This document shows, piece after piece, positions 15,339 to 26,300 of a stretch of DNA of 64,000 bases. Made by a program: the position numbers and the translations under genes. Within the stretch, counting starts at the first letter, position 1; every line of letters begins with the position of its first letter. The notes beneath the pieces are model-generated. The model was not told the DNA's origin and ran no database searches. It saw nothing but the letters and a program-made list of their open reading frames with translations. Source of the DNA: JBDHWG01 sp046328525 (lineage in GTDB: Bacteria > Chloroflexota > Anaerolineae > Epilineales > JAHCIE01); the NCBI GenBank assembly GCA_046328525.1, contig JAXLWK010000011.1, positions 62,001 to 126,000 of the forward strand, in the 5' to 3' direction.

Positions 15339-15369
15339 CGGCGGGAGGGCGCCATTGCCCTACCCGCCG
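15339..15369. terminator. Stem-loop downstream of the NarL-type regulator
   Basis: CGGCGGGAGGGC pairs with GCCCTACCCGCCG with a single-base bulge around a GCCATT loop. It lies about 135 bp past the minus-strand regulator stop. On that strand it is followed by a weak TTTGCC only. A transcription-end function is possible but not proven by sequence. Confidence 0.35.
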
Positions 15370-15503
15370 GTTGTGCCTCACATGATTGAATACGGAGGCG
15401 CGACGCCGGGAATCAAATGCGCGATAGCCCTCGCGTCCGATCCATCATACACTAATTATCGTCGGCGCGGCGAACAGAAATGCCACCGCCGCGTGGAGGA
15501 GTC

Positions 15504-16160
15504 TCAACTATTGGCGAGAAGGCCGCGCGCCAGGGCATACTGTACCAGCGCCGAGCGGCTGTGGAGATTGAGCTTCTGCATGATGCGCGTGCGATACGTC
15601 TCGATGCTCTTGGGGCTGAGGATGAGCTTCTCGGCGATCTCGCCGGCGGTGTAGCCCAGGGCGATGAGCTTGAGCACCTCGCGCTCGCGGTCGCTGAGCT
15701 GCTCATATGTGTCGCCAGCCTCACCCTGCTGCAAGCGATTCAGATAATCCTCCAGCACCATGCGCGTCGCCGACGGATAGAGGAACGCGCCGCCCTGCGC
15801 CACGATGCGAATCGCGTTGACAAGCTCGGTATCCACGGTGGACTTGAGGACGTAGCCGGCCGCGCCTGCTTTGAGCACGGGGAAGAGGTAGCGCTCCTGG
15901 GCGTGAACGGTCAGGATGAGCACGTGAGTATCGGGGTCGAGGGCGCGGATGCGCCGCGTCGCCTCCAGCCCGTCCATCTCCGGCATGGAGATGTCCATGA
16001 TGACGATATCCGGCTTCAGTTCCTGGGTGCGGGAGACGGCTTCCACCCCGTTGCCCGCCTCCCCGACGACCTCCATGTCCGGCTCGCTCTCCAGGAGCGC
16101 GCGGAGACCCAGCCGCACTACGGGGTGATCATCCACCAGCAACACGCGTAGCTTGCTCAT
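15504..16160 (-). CDS. NarL/FixJ-family response regulator
   Basis: This 218-residue regulator starts MSKLRVLLVDDHPVVRLGLR. The receiver domain (1-120) has acidic Asp10/Asp11, phospho-acceptor Asp56 in IVIMDISMPEMDG, Thr84 (LILTVHA) and Lys106 (YVLKS). A LuxR-type helix-turn-helix follows (LSDREREVLKLIALGYTAGEIAEKL...SPKSIETYRTRIMQKL). A longer start at 16172 (MAFLMSKL) is possible; neither has a strong Shine-Dalgarno. The gene overlaps the 3' end of the kinase gene, so the pair is translationally coupled. It likely controls the adjacent sulfur operon by analogy with NarXL-type systems. Confidence 0.93.
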   Translation of the reverse strand: MSKLRVLLVDDHPVVRLGLRALLESEPDMEVVGEAGNGVEAVSRTQELKPDIVIMDISMPEMDGLEATRRIRALDPDTHVLILTVHAQERYLFPVLKAGAAGYVLKSTVDTELVNAIRIVAQGGAFLYPSATRMVLEDYLNRLQQGEAGDTYEQLSDREREVLKLIALGYTAGEIAEKLILSPKSIETYRTRIMQKLNLHSRSALVQYALARGLLANS

Positions 16161-17217
16161 AAGAAAGGCCATTCCAGGGCGTGCTCGCCAGCGGAGCCGA
16201 GGCCAGGATGCGCGTGCCGGCTCCGGGCTGCGAGGTAATTGTCAGTTCGCCACCCACCAGCGTCAGCCGCTCGCGCATGCCGACCAGGCCGAGACCGTGG
16301 CGGCCGTCGGCGCGCAAGGCCGACGGGTCGAAACCGACGCCGTTATCCACGATTTCCATCCTGAGCCGGTCCCCCTCGCGCGCCAACGCGATGCTGGCTT
16401 CGGTGGCCCGCGCATAGCGCGCGATGTTCGTCAGCCCCTCCTGGGCGACACGGTAGAACACCAGCTCGACGGCACTCGGCAGCCGCCCGCTTAGTCCCGT
16501 GACCCGCAAGGTGGCCTGGGTCGGCGACGTGTCGTTGAACTCGTCCACGCGCCACGCCAGCGCCGCCTCCAGGCCCAGGTCGTCCAGGATCGTCGGCCGC
16601 AGCTCCAGCGCGACGCGGCGGACCTCCTCCAACGCCTCGGCGGTGAGCTTGCGCAGCTCGTGGACGTGTTGGCGCGCCTCTTCGGGGGTCGGCGAGCGTT
16701 CCAGGAGGCGCAGGCGCACCAGGAGCGAGGTCAGCGCCTGGGCGGCCTCGTCGTGCAGCTCGCGGGCCACGCGGCGGCGCTCTTCTTCCTGCGCTTCCAG
16801 AATCTCACCGGAGAGGCGGTGCAGCTCGGTGCGGTCATGCGCCAGCGTGGCGAGCATCTGGTTCACCGTGTCAATCAGCCTGTCGAAACGCTCGTCGCTC
16901 AGCGGCCCGGCCTCGATGTGCACATCGAGATTGCCCGCCCGCACCGTGTCCACCCCCTTCTGGAGATTGTCCACCGGCTGGAGCGCGAAACGCAGCACCA
17001 CAAAGTTAACCGCGAAGCTGATGGCAAGCCCGGCCGCCGCAAAGATCAGGATCAGGTTGATGTCGGGGAGGTCCGGGAAGCGGTCCACGGTTCGCGCCGT
17101 GATGATCGTCCCGGCGATCGCGCCGAGGGCCACGATGGCCGAGTTCGCCAGGAGGATTTTGTAGAACAGCGGGATGCGGAGGAGACGCTCCCGCAGTGAT
17201 CGCGTATGGCCCACCAA
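16129..17217 (-). CDS. NarX/DesK-type sensor histidine kinase
   Basis: This 362-residue membrane kinase has two transmembrane helices (about 21-40 and 54-78) with only a very short external loop, then a HAMP-like linker (79-135). A HisKA_3 dimerisation domain carries the phospho-accepting His155 in ERRRVARELHDEAAQ. The ATPase domain has an N box (VAQEGLTNIARYARA), DNGVGFD and GLGLVGMRERL. The tiny extracytoplasmic loop argues against a large external sensor domain; it may sense within the membrane. Its end overlaps the regulator gene by about 32 bp. Confidence 0.93.
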   Translation of the reverse strand: MVGHTRSLRERLLRIPLFYKILLANSAIVALGAIAGTIITARTVDRFPDLPDINLILIFAAAGLAISFAVNFVVLRFALQPVDNLQKGVDTVRAGNLDVHIEAGPLSDERFDRLIDTVNQMLATLAHDRTELHRLSGEILEAQEEERRRVARELHDEAAQALTSLLVRLRLLERSPTPEEARQHVHELRKLTAEALEEVRRVALELRPTILDDLGLEAALAWRVDEFNDTSPTQATLRVTGLSGRLPSAVELVFYRVAQEGLTNIARYARATEASIALAREGDRLRMEIVDNGVGFDPSALRADGRHGLGLVGMRERLTLVGGELTITSQPGAGTRILASAPLASTPWNGLSYEQATRVAGG

Positions 17218-17253
17218 TCATGACCCTCAACGGCTTGCCCGACAGTAACCTGT

Positions 17254-17262
17254 AGTGTACCA
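17254..17262 (-). promoter_or_regulatory. Extended -10 promoter for the kinase/regulator pair
   Basis: The minus strand reads TGGTACACT 37 bp upstream of the kinase ATG, identical to the element upstream of the receiver gene. Identical elements at two regulatory operons suggest a shared promoter class. Confidence 0.4.
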
Positions 17263-17303
17263 CGGACGCGAGATGAGCGCCAGAATCGAGACGCAGACGC
17301 ACA

Positions 17304-17331
17304 ACGGGGGGAGCGCTCGCGCTCCCCCCGT
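17304..17331 (-). terminator. Hairpin ending the giant surface-protein cluster
   Basis: ACGGGGGGAGCG and CGCTCCCCCCGT form a perfect 12-bp stem around a four-base loop, starting 17 bp past the stop of the 3801-residue protein gene. On the minus strand it is followed by TTGTG rather than a full U tract. Position and strength make it a likely transcription end for the cluster. Confidence 0.55.
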
Positions 17332-17347
17332 CGTCTCTCCATGGGGC

Positions 17348-20300
17348 CTATTGGGCGGCGGTTCGGATAGGTTGCCCGTCCGCATCGGCCAGGCGGATGT
17401 GCCCCAGCGCCAGCGCCGGCTTGCCGTCGGCCAGGGCGCGGAAGCGCACGCTGAAGGCAGCGCCGCTCCGCCGGGCGCCCTCGGCGGACAGCCCGGTCGC
17501 GGCGAACTGTACAGCGTCCGCCTCGGCGCGGTTCACCACCACGTAGGGCGACGCCTCACCGAACAGGCTGCCGCGCTGCGCGGGCACCGCGCTCCCCACG
17601 ACCTCCACCGCCTTCGGGTCGAAGGCCAGCGCCGCATCCACACCGACCACGGGCCGCTGCGACGCGACATTCACCGTCACCTCGAACTCCTCGCCGGCCG
17701 CCACCGTCGCCGGTGCGCTCCACGTGACGCTCGCCTGGGGCGCGGGCCGCTTGCCCGTCTGTCCGGCGCGGCTGGTCGGGTCGGGCGCGCGCCTGAGGCC
17801 GCCGAGCACATCGGCATTCTCAGCGCCATCGGCCTTCGCCGTGGCCGTCGCCTGACCGCTCGCGGCGGCGCTGCTCCACGGTGTGCCCGACGTGGTCTTG
17901 CCGTAGTTCACGCCGAGGAGCACCAGGTCGAACAGGTCCACCGTCCCGTCCGCGTTCAAGTCCGCCTTCGGGTTGCCGGGCGGCGTCGTGCCGTAGACCG
18001 TGGCGAGGTACACCAGGTCGAACAGGTCAATCGTTCCGTCGCCGTTGATGTCGCCCGCCAGCAGGGTCGTCGGCGGCAGCGTCACGACCGACGGCGCGTT
18101 CCCGCCGCCACTGGTGCTGCTGCTCAGGTAGCTGCTATGGGCGGCGGTGACGTTCATCGTTCCCGTGGGCACGATGAGCGAGTACGTGCCGTCCGGGCCG
18201 ACCGGCGTTCCGCCTCCAGCAGCCTGGACTTGCGATCCGCCGCTGCTGCCGCGCCCCTGGAGCGAGACCTTGCCCGTCAGGAGCTGGTTCTGCGCCGTGA
18301 CGCCGGTCGTCGGATTGACGTACAGGTCGCGGGCGGTTTCGGGCGTGTACACAAACTGCAAGCGCGGTGGCTGAGCCGGCGACGGCTGGACGTAGCCCAC
18401 GCCGCAGCCCTTGTAGGCAAACGTGCTGCTGTCGGAAGTCCAGTCCGTCGTCAGGACCGAGCTTTGGCCCGGCGGCAGAGCGATGTCGGTGTAGTGGTCC
18501 GGCAGGGTGTGCACCTGCTCCGTGCTCCACACCTGGCCGCCGCCTTCGTCTTGCGCCGTCGGCAGCTCACGCAGCTCGACGCCGAAGCGCGGCTCTACGG
18601 ATTCGGAGTTGATGCGCATCGTCAGCGGCTCTACGCCCCGCCACGGGCCGAGACACTGCGCCAAGTTCGGGTCCGTCGGCGGCACGCCGAACTGGTCCGG
18701 GGTGATGGTGCGAATGTCGTCGCGGATGGTGTGCTGGACGTTGAACGGCGGCATGACACTCATGTTCGCCGTGTCGGGGCCGAGCAGGTAGCCCTGGAGC
18801 GCCTGCGACAGGTTGCGGTTCACCGGGTATTGCAGCTTCGGCGTCGGCGTCTGGATGCTGATGGCCTTGAACGACTGCTGCCCGCTCTGGAAGGCCGTCA
18901 GCACGGCGCTCACGTTGTACTCGTGGCCGTCCACGTAGAAGCGCTTGAGATACCACGGCGTCGGCGCGGCGTTGTTCAGGCCGTTCGCGCCGTTGAAGAT
19001 GGGGGCGCGGGCGCCGCCCAGGGCGCGGCCCACGGACAGCGTCACACCTTCGCGCGTCGGGTCGCCGGGGATGGGCGCCTGCACGGCCTCGACGTAGGCG
19101 AACCACGCGCCGTTGGTGCGGCCCAGATTGCCGCCGTTCTTAGGAATCTTGGTCACGACGTTGCGGTTGACGATGACCATCTCGCCTGGGCTGAGGGTCA
19201 CGTCCTGCACCATGTCGGGGTAGAAGGAGTAGCTGCCGCCGACCGGGTGCAGGCCGCCGCCCGTGTTCCAGATGCGCAGAGTCACCTGGCCGCCGAGGTA
19301 GTTGACGTTGATGAGCTGCGCCATGTAGTCGAGGAACTGCACCGACTGGTGGCTCTCGGCGCTGCGGTCGAGGCTGACGTGATCGAGCATGAACACCGCC
19401 AGCTCGTCGCCGTTCAGCATCGTGGTGTCAGGGTTGAAGTCGTCGAGCGTTCCGTTGCCGTTGAAGTCGGCGCTGATGCCGGTCAGGGTCTTGAGACTAC
19501 GCTCCGACTCGATGCGCACCACATCCGTCTGTCCATCGAAGTTGGCGTCGAAGCCCAGCAGGCCGTAGCCGAAGCTCGGCGGCGTCGGGAACCAGCCCGG
19601 CGTCGCGTTCATCGGCGGGACGGGCAGCTCGCTGCGGCCGGTCGCCATCGGGAAGAGGAAGTGGCCGCCCGGCAGCGTGCTCGTCGGCCGGTCGAACGGG
19701 TCGAGCAGCATGTAGGTGTATTCCTGCATCACGGCCGGGTAGCTCAGGTAGCTCGTCGGCGAGATGACGCCGCCCGGCTGGACGGCCGCCGTGAACGCGC
19801 TGTCAATGTAGTTCGGCTCGTACCACAGGCGCGGGAACACCTTCTCGCCGCCGTCGGAACCGCCCGGCTGGGTGTTGATGCGCCCATAGTCACCCGCCAG
19901 CGCCTCGCCGCCGTTGCGGAACTCGTTCAGGTAGGCCGGGTTCAGCGTCAGGGTGTCCTTCCTGGGCGCTTGCGGCCCCTGCGGGTCAATGATGCTGGCG
20001 GCATTCGTGTACGGCGGCACTTCGACGTAGCCGGCCGGCGTACCGGGGGCGGCCGTCGAGGTGCGAACCGTCAGGTCGCCCGCCGTCTCGTTATTCTGAC
20101 CGTAGACGCGCAGTCCGGCCGTGTCCGACCAGAGCTTGATGCCACCCGGTGTGGTGACGCCGCTCGGATCGAACCAGAACTTGGCGCGGCCGCCGGTCGT
20201 GTCGGTCGGCAGCGGGTCGCCCTGGGTCCACATGCGATACTGCGCCTGGGGCGCGTTCCAGCTGCTCGTCACGAGATACAGCGACGGGAGCGTCTCGCCG

Positions 20301-23300
20301 GTCGGCGGCGGGTTCACCGGCAGAACGACAGCGGTACACGAGTTGGGCTGGCCGTTGAACTGCTCATTGTACCAGTACTCGTTGTCCACCGTGCCGTCCA
20401 CGGTCTGCCCGTAGCGTTCGGCCATCTCGCCGAGGAGCTGCGGGTTGCGCGCCGACCCCTTGTAGACGAAGTTGCTCGCCTTCGGGTCGCTGTACACCGG
20501 CCCGTTCGGTCCGGCCTGGTAGGGCAGCGGCTGGTTGGCCTGCAAGATAGGCGCGACCGGCCCGCGCACCTTGCCCCAGAAGGCGACGTTGGCGATATTG
20601 GTGGCAAACTGCCCGTTGGGCTGCACGTCCGTCACGATGTAGTGCTCGTAGTTGAACGGCGGCAGCATGCCGAGGCTGTCGTTCGGCGCGTAGCCCTGCT
20701 GGATCACCGAGAACTGAGCGTTGGTGATGCTGGGGCCGAGCGGCACCGGCGAGCGCAGAGTGATGTAGCCAAAGGTGCTGCTCGCGCCCGCGCCCTCGGT
20801 GTAGACGGCGACGGTGTTGTACTCGTGGCCGTCCACGTAGAAGCGCTTGGTGTACCACGGGTTCGGGCCGGTGTTCGGCGTGTACGGCGCGCTCTCCATC
20901 GCGGCCCGGCTCGCGCCGAGACCGCGACCGAGAACCAGGTTCACGGTTCCGTCCACCGAGTCGGGAGCGCCGTCCACGTAGACGAACCACGCGCCCTGGC
21001 TCGCGCCCAGGTTGTTGCCACCCGCCGGCACCACCTGCGGTGAGCCGTTGGTGTTGGCGACGGCCGCGTCGCCCGCGCCGAGCAGGATGGAGGTCAGTGG
21101 CTTCGGCGTCAGGCTGCCCGTCCAGAAGACGGTGAGCCGCACCTGGCCGTTGAAGAAGGAGTCGACGCGGACCACGTGGTCCAGGAACTGGGCGTAGCTG
21201 CCCGCCTTGAGACCGCTGACGTTGACGCTGAACACGGCCAGCTCGTTGCTGTCGAGCGGCACGCCGTTGTTGTCCAGGTTGTCGAGCGTCCCGTTGTTGT
21301 TCAGGTCGAGGCTGACGCCGGTGCGGGCCGCGAGGGTGACTTCGCTGTCAACGTGGGTGATGTCCGGCTGGCCGTCGAAGTTGGCGTCGAGGCTGGTCAG
21401 GCCGTAGCCGAAGGCGGCCGGCGTCGTGCGAATATTGCCGCTCGTGTCGAACAGATCGGCCTTGCGCATACCCACGGGGAAGACGAAGGCAGAGCTGCCG
21501 GGCACGGCCTGGATTGGCGGCGGCTGGCTGGCCGGATCGCCGGGCGCGATGAACTGGTACGTCCACTCCTGGAGGATCGCCGGGTAGTGGATGTCCTGGC
21601 TGCTGACGCCCGTCAAGAAGTCCTGGTTCTTGTCCAGGTGATCACACTCGGCCCAGGTCCGCGCGTAGACCTTCTCGGCGGCGTTCTGGCTGGCCCCGGC
21701 GTTGATCAGGTTGTAGAGGCCCGCGCGCTGTAGCTCATCCTGCGTGTACAGCTCGGACATGTACGCGGGGTTCCACGTCACGCTGTCCGTCTTCGGCGCT
21801 TGCGGGTTCTGCGGGTTGAACGGCGCGTCCGGGTCCGTGTACGGCTTGTCCTCTGCGCCTGGCACAGTCTGGTCGCCGACGGTGTTGTTCGTCGCGCAGT
21901 AGATGCACAGGCTCGGCTGGCCGGCCGGCGGCGTGATCGGCGTCACCGTCGGGTCGCCGGGCGCGGGCGTGCGCGGGTTGTCGGTCGGCGTGTTCGGGAA
22001 GTTGGTCCCGCTAATCAGGCCCTGGTTCGCCACTTGGGTCACACCCACCGGCAGCGGCTTATTGATCGTCACGCGGAAGCTGATGGTCACCGTCCCGCCG
22101 ACGGGGATCGTGCCGATATTGATGACGACAGGCGGGACGCCGGCGTTGCCGCTGGTGACCGTGCCCTGGGTCGTCGTCACCGAGCCGCTGACCAGCGTCG
22201 TGTTGCTGTCCGGTGTGTCGCTGAAGACCACGCCGGTCGCCGGGCCGTTGCCCGCGTTGTTGATCGTGATGGTGTAGAGCAGGGTGTCGCCGGGCGAGGC
22301 GTAGCCGTTGTTGTCGGCGTCGCCCACCAGGCTGTCGAGTTTGTACGTTGTGATGAACGGCCCCGGCGTAATGGGGACAATCGTCGGGTCGTCGGGCGCT
22401 GGCGTGCGCGGGTTGTCCGTCGGCGTGTTCGGGATGTTGCTCCCGCTGACGACACCCTGGTTCGCCACCTGGGTCACGCTCGGCGGCAGCGGCTTGTTCA
22501 CCGTCACGTCGAAGGTGATGGTGACCGTGGCGCCCACCGGAATGCTGCCGACGTTGATCTTAACCGGCGGCACGCCGTTGTTCCCGCTCACGATCGTGCC
22601 CTGGGTCGTCGTCACCGAGCCGCTGACCAGCGTCGTATTCGCGTCGGGCGTGTCGGTGAAGACCACGTTGTTGGCCGTCGCGTTGCCCGAGTTGCCAATG
22701 ACGACCGTGTACCGCAGCGTGTCACCCGCCGACGGGAAGCCGTTGTTGTCAGCATCCACGAGAAGCGAGGCGGCCTTCGGCGCCGTGATGAGCGGCGCCT
22801 GCGTGATCGGCGTCACAGTCGGGTCGTTCGGCTGCGGCGTGCGCGGGTCGTCGGTCGGCGTGTTCGGGAAGTTGTCGCCATACACGAGACCCTGGTTGCT
22901 CACCTGGGTCACGCCAGATGGCAGCGGGTTGGCGATGCGCACCCGGAAGCTGATGGTCGCCGTCGCGCCGGCCGGGAGCGTGCCGACCAACACTGAGACA
23001 GGCGGCGTTCCGCTGTTCCCGCCGGTGACGCTCCCCTGACTGGTCTGCACGGAACCGGGCACAAGGGCCGTGTTGGTGTCCGGCGTGTCCGTGAACTGGA
23101 CGTTCACCGCAGCGGCGTTGCCCGTATTGCGGAGGGTAACGACGTACAGCAGGGTGTCACCCGGCGACGCCACGCCGTTGTTGTCGGCGTCCACCGCCAG
23201 GAAGTCCTGCTTGGTGGCGTTGATGCTCGGCGACTGCGTGACCGGCGTCACGGTCGGGTCGTTCGGCTGCGGCGTGCGCGGGTTGTCGGTGGGCGTGTTC

Positions 23301-26300
23301 GGAGTGTTGCTGCCCGACACGAGGCCCTGGTTCGCCACCTGGGTCACACCCGACGGCAGCGGGTTGTTGATCTTGACGCGGAAGCTGATGGTGATTGAGC
23401 CGCCGGCCGGGATCGTCCCGACGTTCACCGTCACCGGCGGCGTTCCTGCGTTGCCGCCCGTCACCGTGCCCTGGGTCGTCGTCACCGAGCCGCTGACCAG
23501 CGTCGTGTTCGCGTCGGGGGTGTCGGTGAACACGACGGCTGTCGCCGGCGTGTTGCCGATATTGGCGACGACAACGGTGTACAGCAGGGTGTCGCCCGGC
23601 GACGGAATGCCGTTGTTGTCGGCGTCCACCGCCAGCGAGTCGGTCTTCGTCGCGTTGATAAGCGGCGCGGACGTCACCGGCGTGTTCGTCGGGTCACCCG
23701 GCTGCGGGGTGCGCGGGTTGTCGGTCGGCGTGTTCGGGAAGTTGCTGCCCGACACGATGCCCTGGTTCGCCACCTGGGTCACACCCGACGGCAGCGGGTT
23801 GTTGATCTTCACCCGGAAGCTGATCGTGACTGAGCCACCGGCCGGGATCGTCCCGACGTTCACCGTCACCGGCGGGATGCCCGTGTTGCCATTGGTGATC
23901 GTGCCCTGGCTCGTCTGCACCGAGCCGCTGACCAGCGTCGTGTTGGTGTCCGGCGTGTCAGTGAAGACCACACCCGTCGCCGCCGCGTTGCCCGTGTTGG
24001 CGATGGTGACGGTGTACAGCAGGGTGTCGCCCGGCGACGCAAAGCCGTTGCCGTCGGCGTCCACCAGCAGGAAGTCGGTCTTCGTCGCATTGAGAAGCGG
24101 CGCTGACGTCACCGGCGTGTTCGTCGGGTCGCCCGGCTGCGGCGTGTTCGGGTTGTCCGTCGGCGTATTCGGGATGTTGCTGCCCGACACGATGCCCTGG
24201 TTGCTGACCTGGGTCACACCGGCCGGCAGCGGGCTGTTGATCTTCACCCGGAAGCTGATCGTGACCGAGCCGCCGGCCGGGATCGTCCCGACGTTCACCG
24301 TCACCGGCGGGATGCCAGCGTTGCCGCCCGTCACGGTTCCCTGGCTCGTCTGCACGGAGCCGCTGACCAGCGTTGTGTTGGCGTCCGGCGTGTCGGTGAA
24401 CACGACGCCGGTCGCCGCCGCGTTGCCGGTGTTGGCGATGGTGACGGTGTACAGCAGGGTGTCGCCCGGCGACGCGAAGCCGTTGTTGTCGGCGTCCACC
24501 GCCAGGAAGTCCCGCTTGGTGGCGTTGATGATCGGCGACTGCGTGACCGGCGTCACGGTCGGGTCGTTCGGCTGCGGCGTGTTCGGATTGTCCGTCGGCG
24601 TGTTCGGGATGTTGCTGCCCGACACGATGCCCTGGTTCGCCACCTGGGTCACACCCGCAGGCAACGGATTGTTGATCTTGACGCGGAAGCTGATCGTGAC
24701 CGAGCCGCCGGCCGGGATCGTCCCGACGTTCACCGTCACCGGCGGAACGCCGGCGTTGCCGCCCGTCACCGTGCCCTGGCTCGTCTGCACGGAGCCGCTG
24801 ACCAGCGTCGTGTTGGCGTCCGGCGTGTCGGTGAACACGACGGCTGTCGCCGCCGCGTTGCCTGTGTTGGCGATGGTGACGGTGTACAGCAGGGTGTCGC
24901 CCGGCGACGGGATGCCGTTGTTGTCGGCGTCCACCGCCAGGAAGTCCCGCTTGGTGGCATTGATGATCGGCGCAGAGACGACCGGCGTCACCGTCGGATC
25001 ATTGGGCTGCGGCGTGTTCGGGTTGTCCGTCGGCGTGTTCGGGATGTTGCTCACGCTCACGATGCCCTGGTTGGCGACCTGGGTCACACCGGCCGGCAGC
25101 GGGTTGGCAATGCGCACCTGGAACGAGATGGTCACGGTCGCGCCGGCCGGGATCGTCCCGACGTTCACCGTCACCGGCGGAACGCCGGCGTTGCCGCCCG
25201 TCACCGTGCCCTGGCTCGTCTGCACCGAGCCGCTGACCAGCGTCGTGTTGGTGTCCGGCGTGTCGGTGAACACGACGGCTGTCGCCGCCGCGTTGCCTGT
25301 GTTGCGGATCTGGACGGTGTAGAGGAGGACTTCACCCGGCGACGCCGCGCCGTTGCCGTCAATATCCTGGACGAGGGTCGCCGACTTGAACGCGCTGATG
25401 ACGGGCGCCGCGACGACCGGGGTGTCGGTGGGGTCGCCTGGGGTCGGCGTGCGCGGGTTGTCCGTCGGCGTGTTCGGGAAGTTGCTCCCGCTCACGATGC
25501 CCTGGTTGCTGACCTGCGTCACGCCCGACGGCAGCGGGTTGTTGATCTTGACGCGGAAGCTGATCGTGACCGAGCCGCCGGCCGGGATCGTCCCGACGTT
25601 CACCGTCACCGGCGGAACGCCAGCGTTGCCGCCCGTCACCGTACCCTGGCTCGTCTGCACCGAGCCGCTGACCAGCGTCGTGTTGGCGTCCGGCGTGTCG
25701 GTGAACACGACGCCCGTCGCCGCCGCGTTGCCTGTGTTGGCGATAGTGACGGTGTACAGTAGCGTGTCGCCCGGCGACGCGAAGCCGTTGTTGTCGGCGT
25801 CCACGGCGAGGAAGTCGGTCTTCGTCGCGTTGATGATGGGCGCCGCCGTGACCGGCGTGATCGTCGGATCATTGGGCTGCGGCGTCTTCGGGTCGTTGGT
25901 CGGGATGTTGGGGAAGTTGTTGCCTGTGACAACACCCTGGTTGGCGACCTGGGTCACGCCCGACGGCAGCGGGTTGGCAATGCGCACCTGGAACGTGACT
26001 GTAGCCGTGCCGCCGGCGGGAAGCGTCCCAATACTGACGACAACGGGCGGCACACCGGCGTTGCCGCTGATGACGAGGCCGGGCGCTGCCGTCACAGAGC
26101 CGCTGACGAGTGTCGTGTTCGGGTCCGGCGTGTCGGTGAAAACCACGCCCGTCGCCGCCGTGTTGCCCGTGTTGCGAATGGTGACGGTGTAGAGAATCGT
26201 GTCGCCCGGCGATGGGATGCCGTTGTTGTCGGCGTCCACGGCCAGGAAGTCCCGCTTGTCGGCGCTGATGATGGGCGCAGCGACGACCGGGGTGTCAGTC

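Larger units (their letters stand above)
15158..15503. other. Intergenic interval upstream of the sulfur operon
   Basis: No coding sequence is apparent. It contains a promoter-like extended -10 at 15209-15217, the second copy of a dispersed repeat at 15239-15259, and a strong stem-loop at 15339-15369. It separates the receiver protein from the two-component pair. Confidence 0.6.

Noticed and set aside
17255..21043. Plus-strand open frame of 1262 codons opposite the 3801-aa gene
   Set aside because: It is the antisense of a GC-rich real gene. The translation is Arg/Ala/His/Val-rich with no domain pattern, and the minus-strand frame has clear dockerin and repeat domains.
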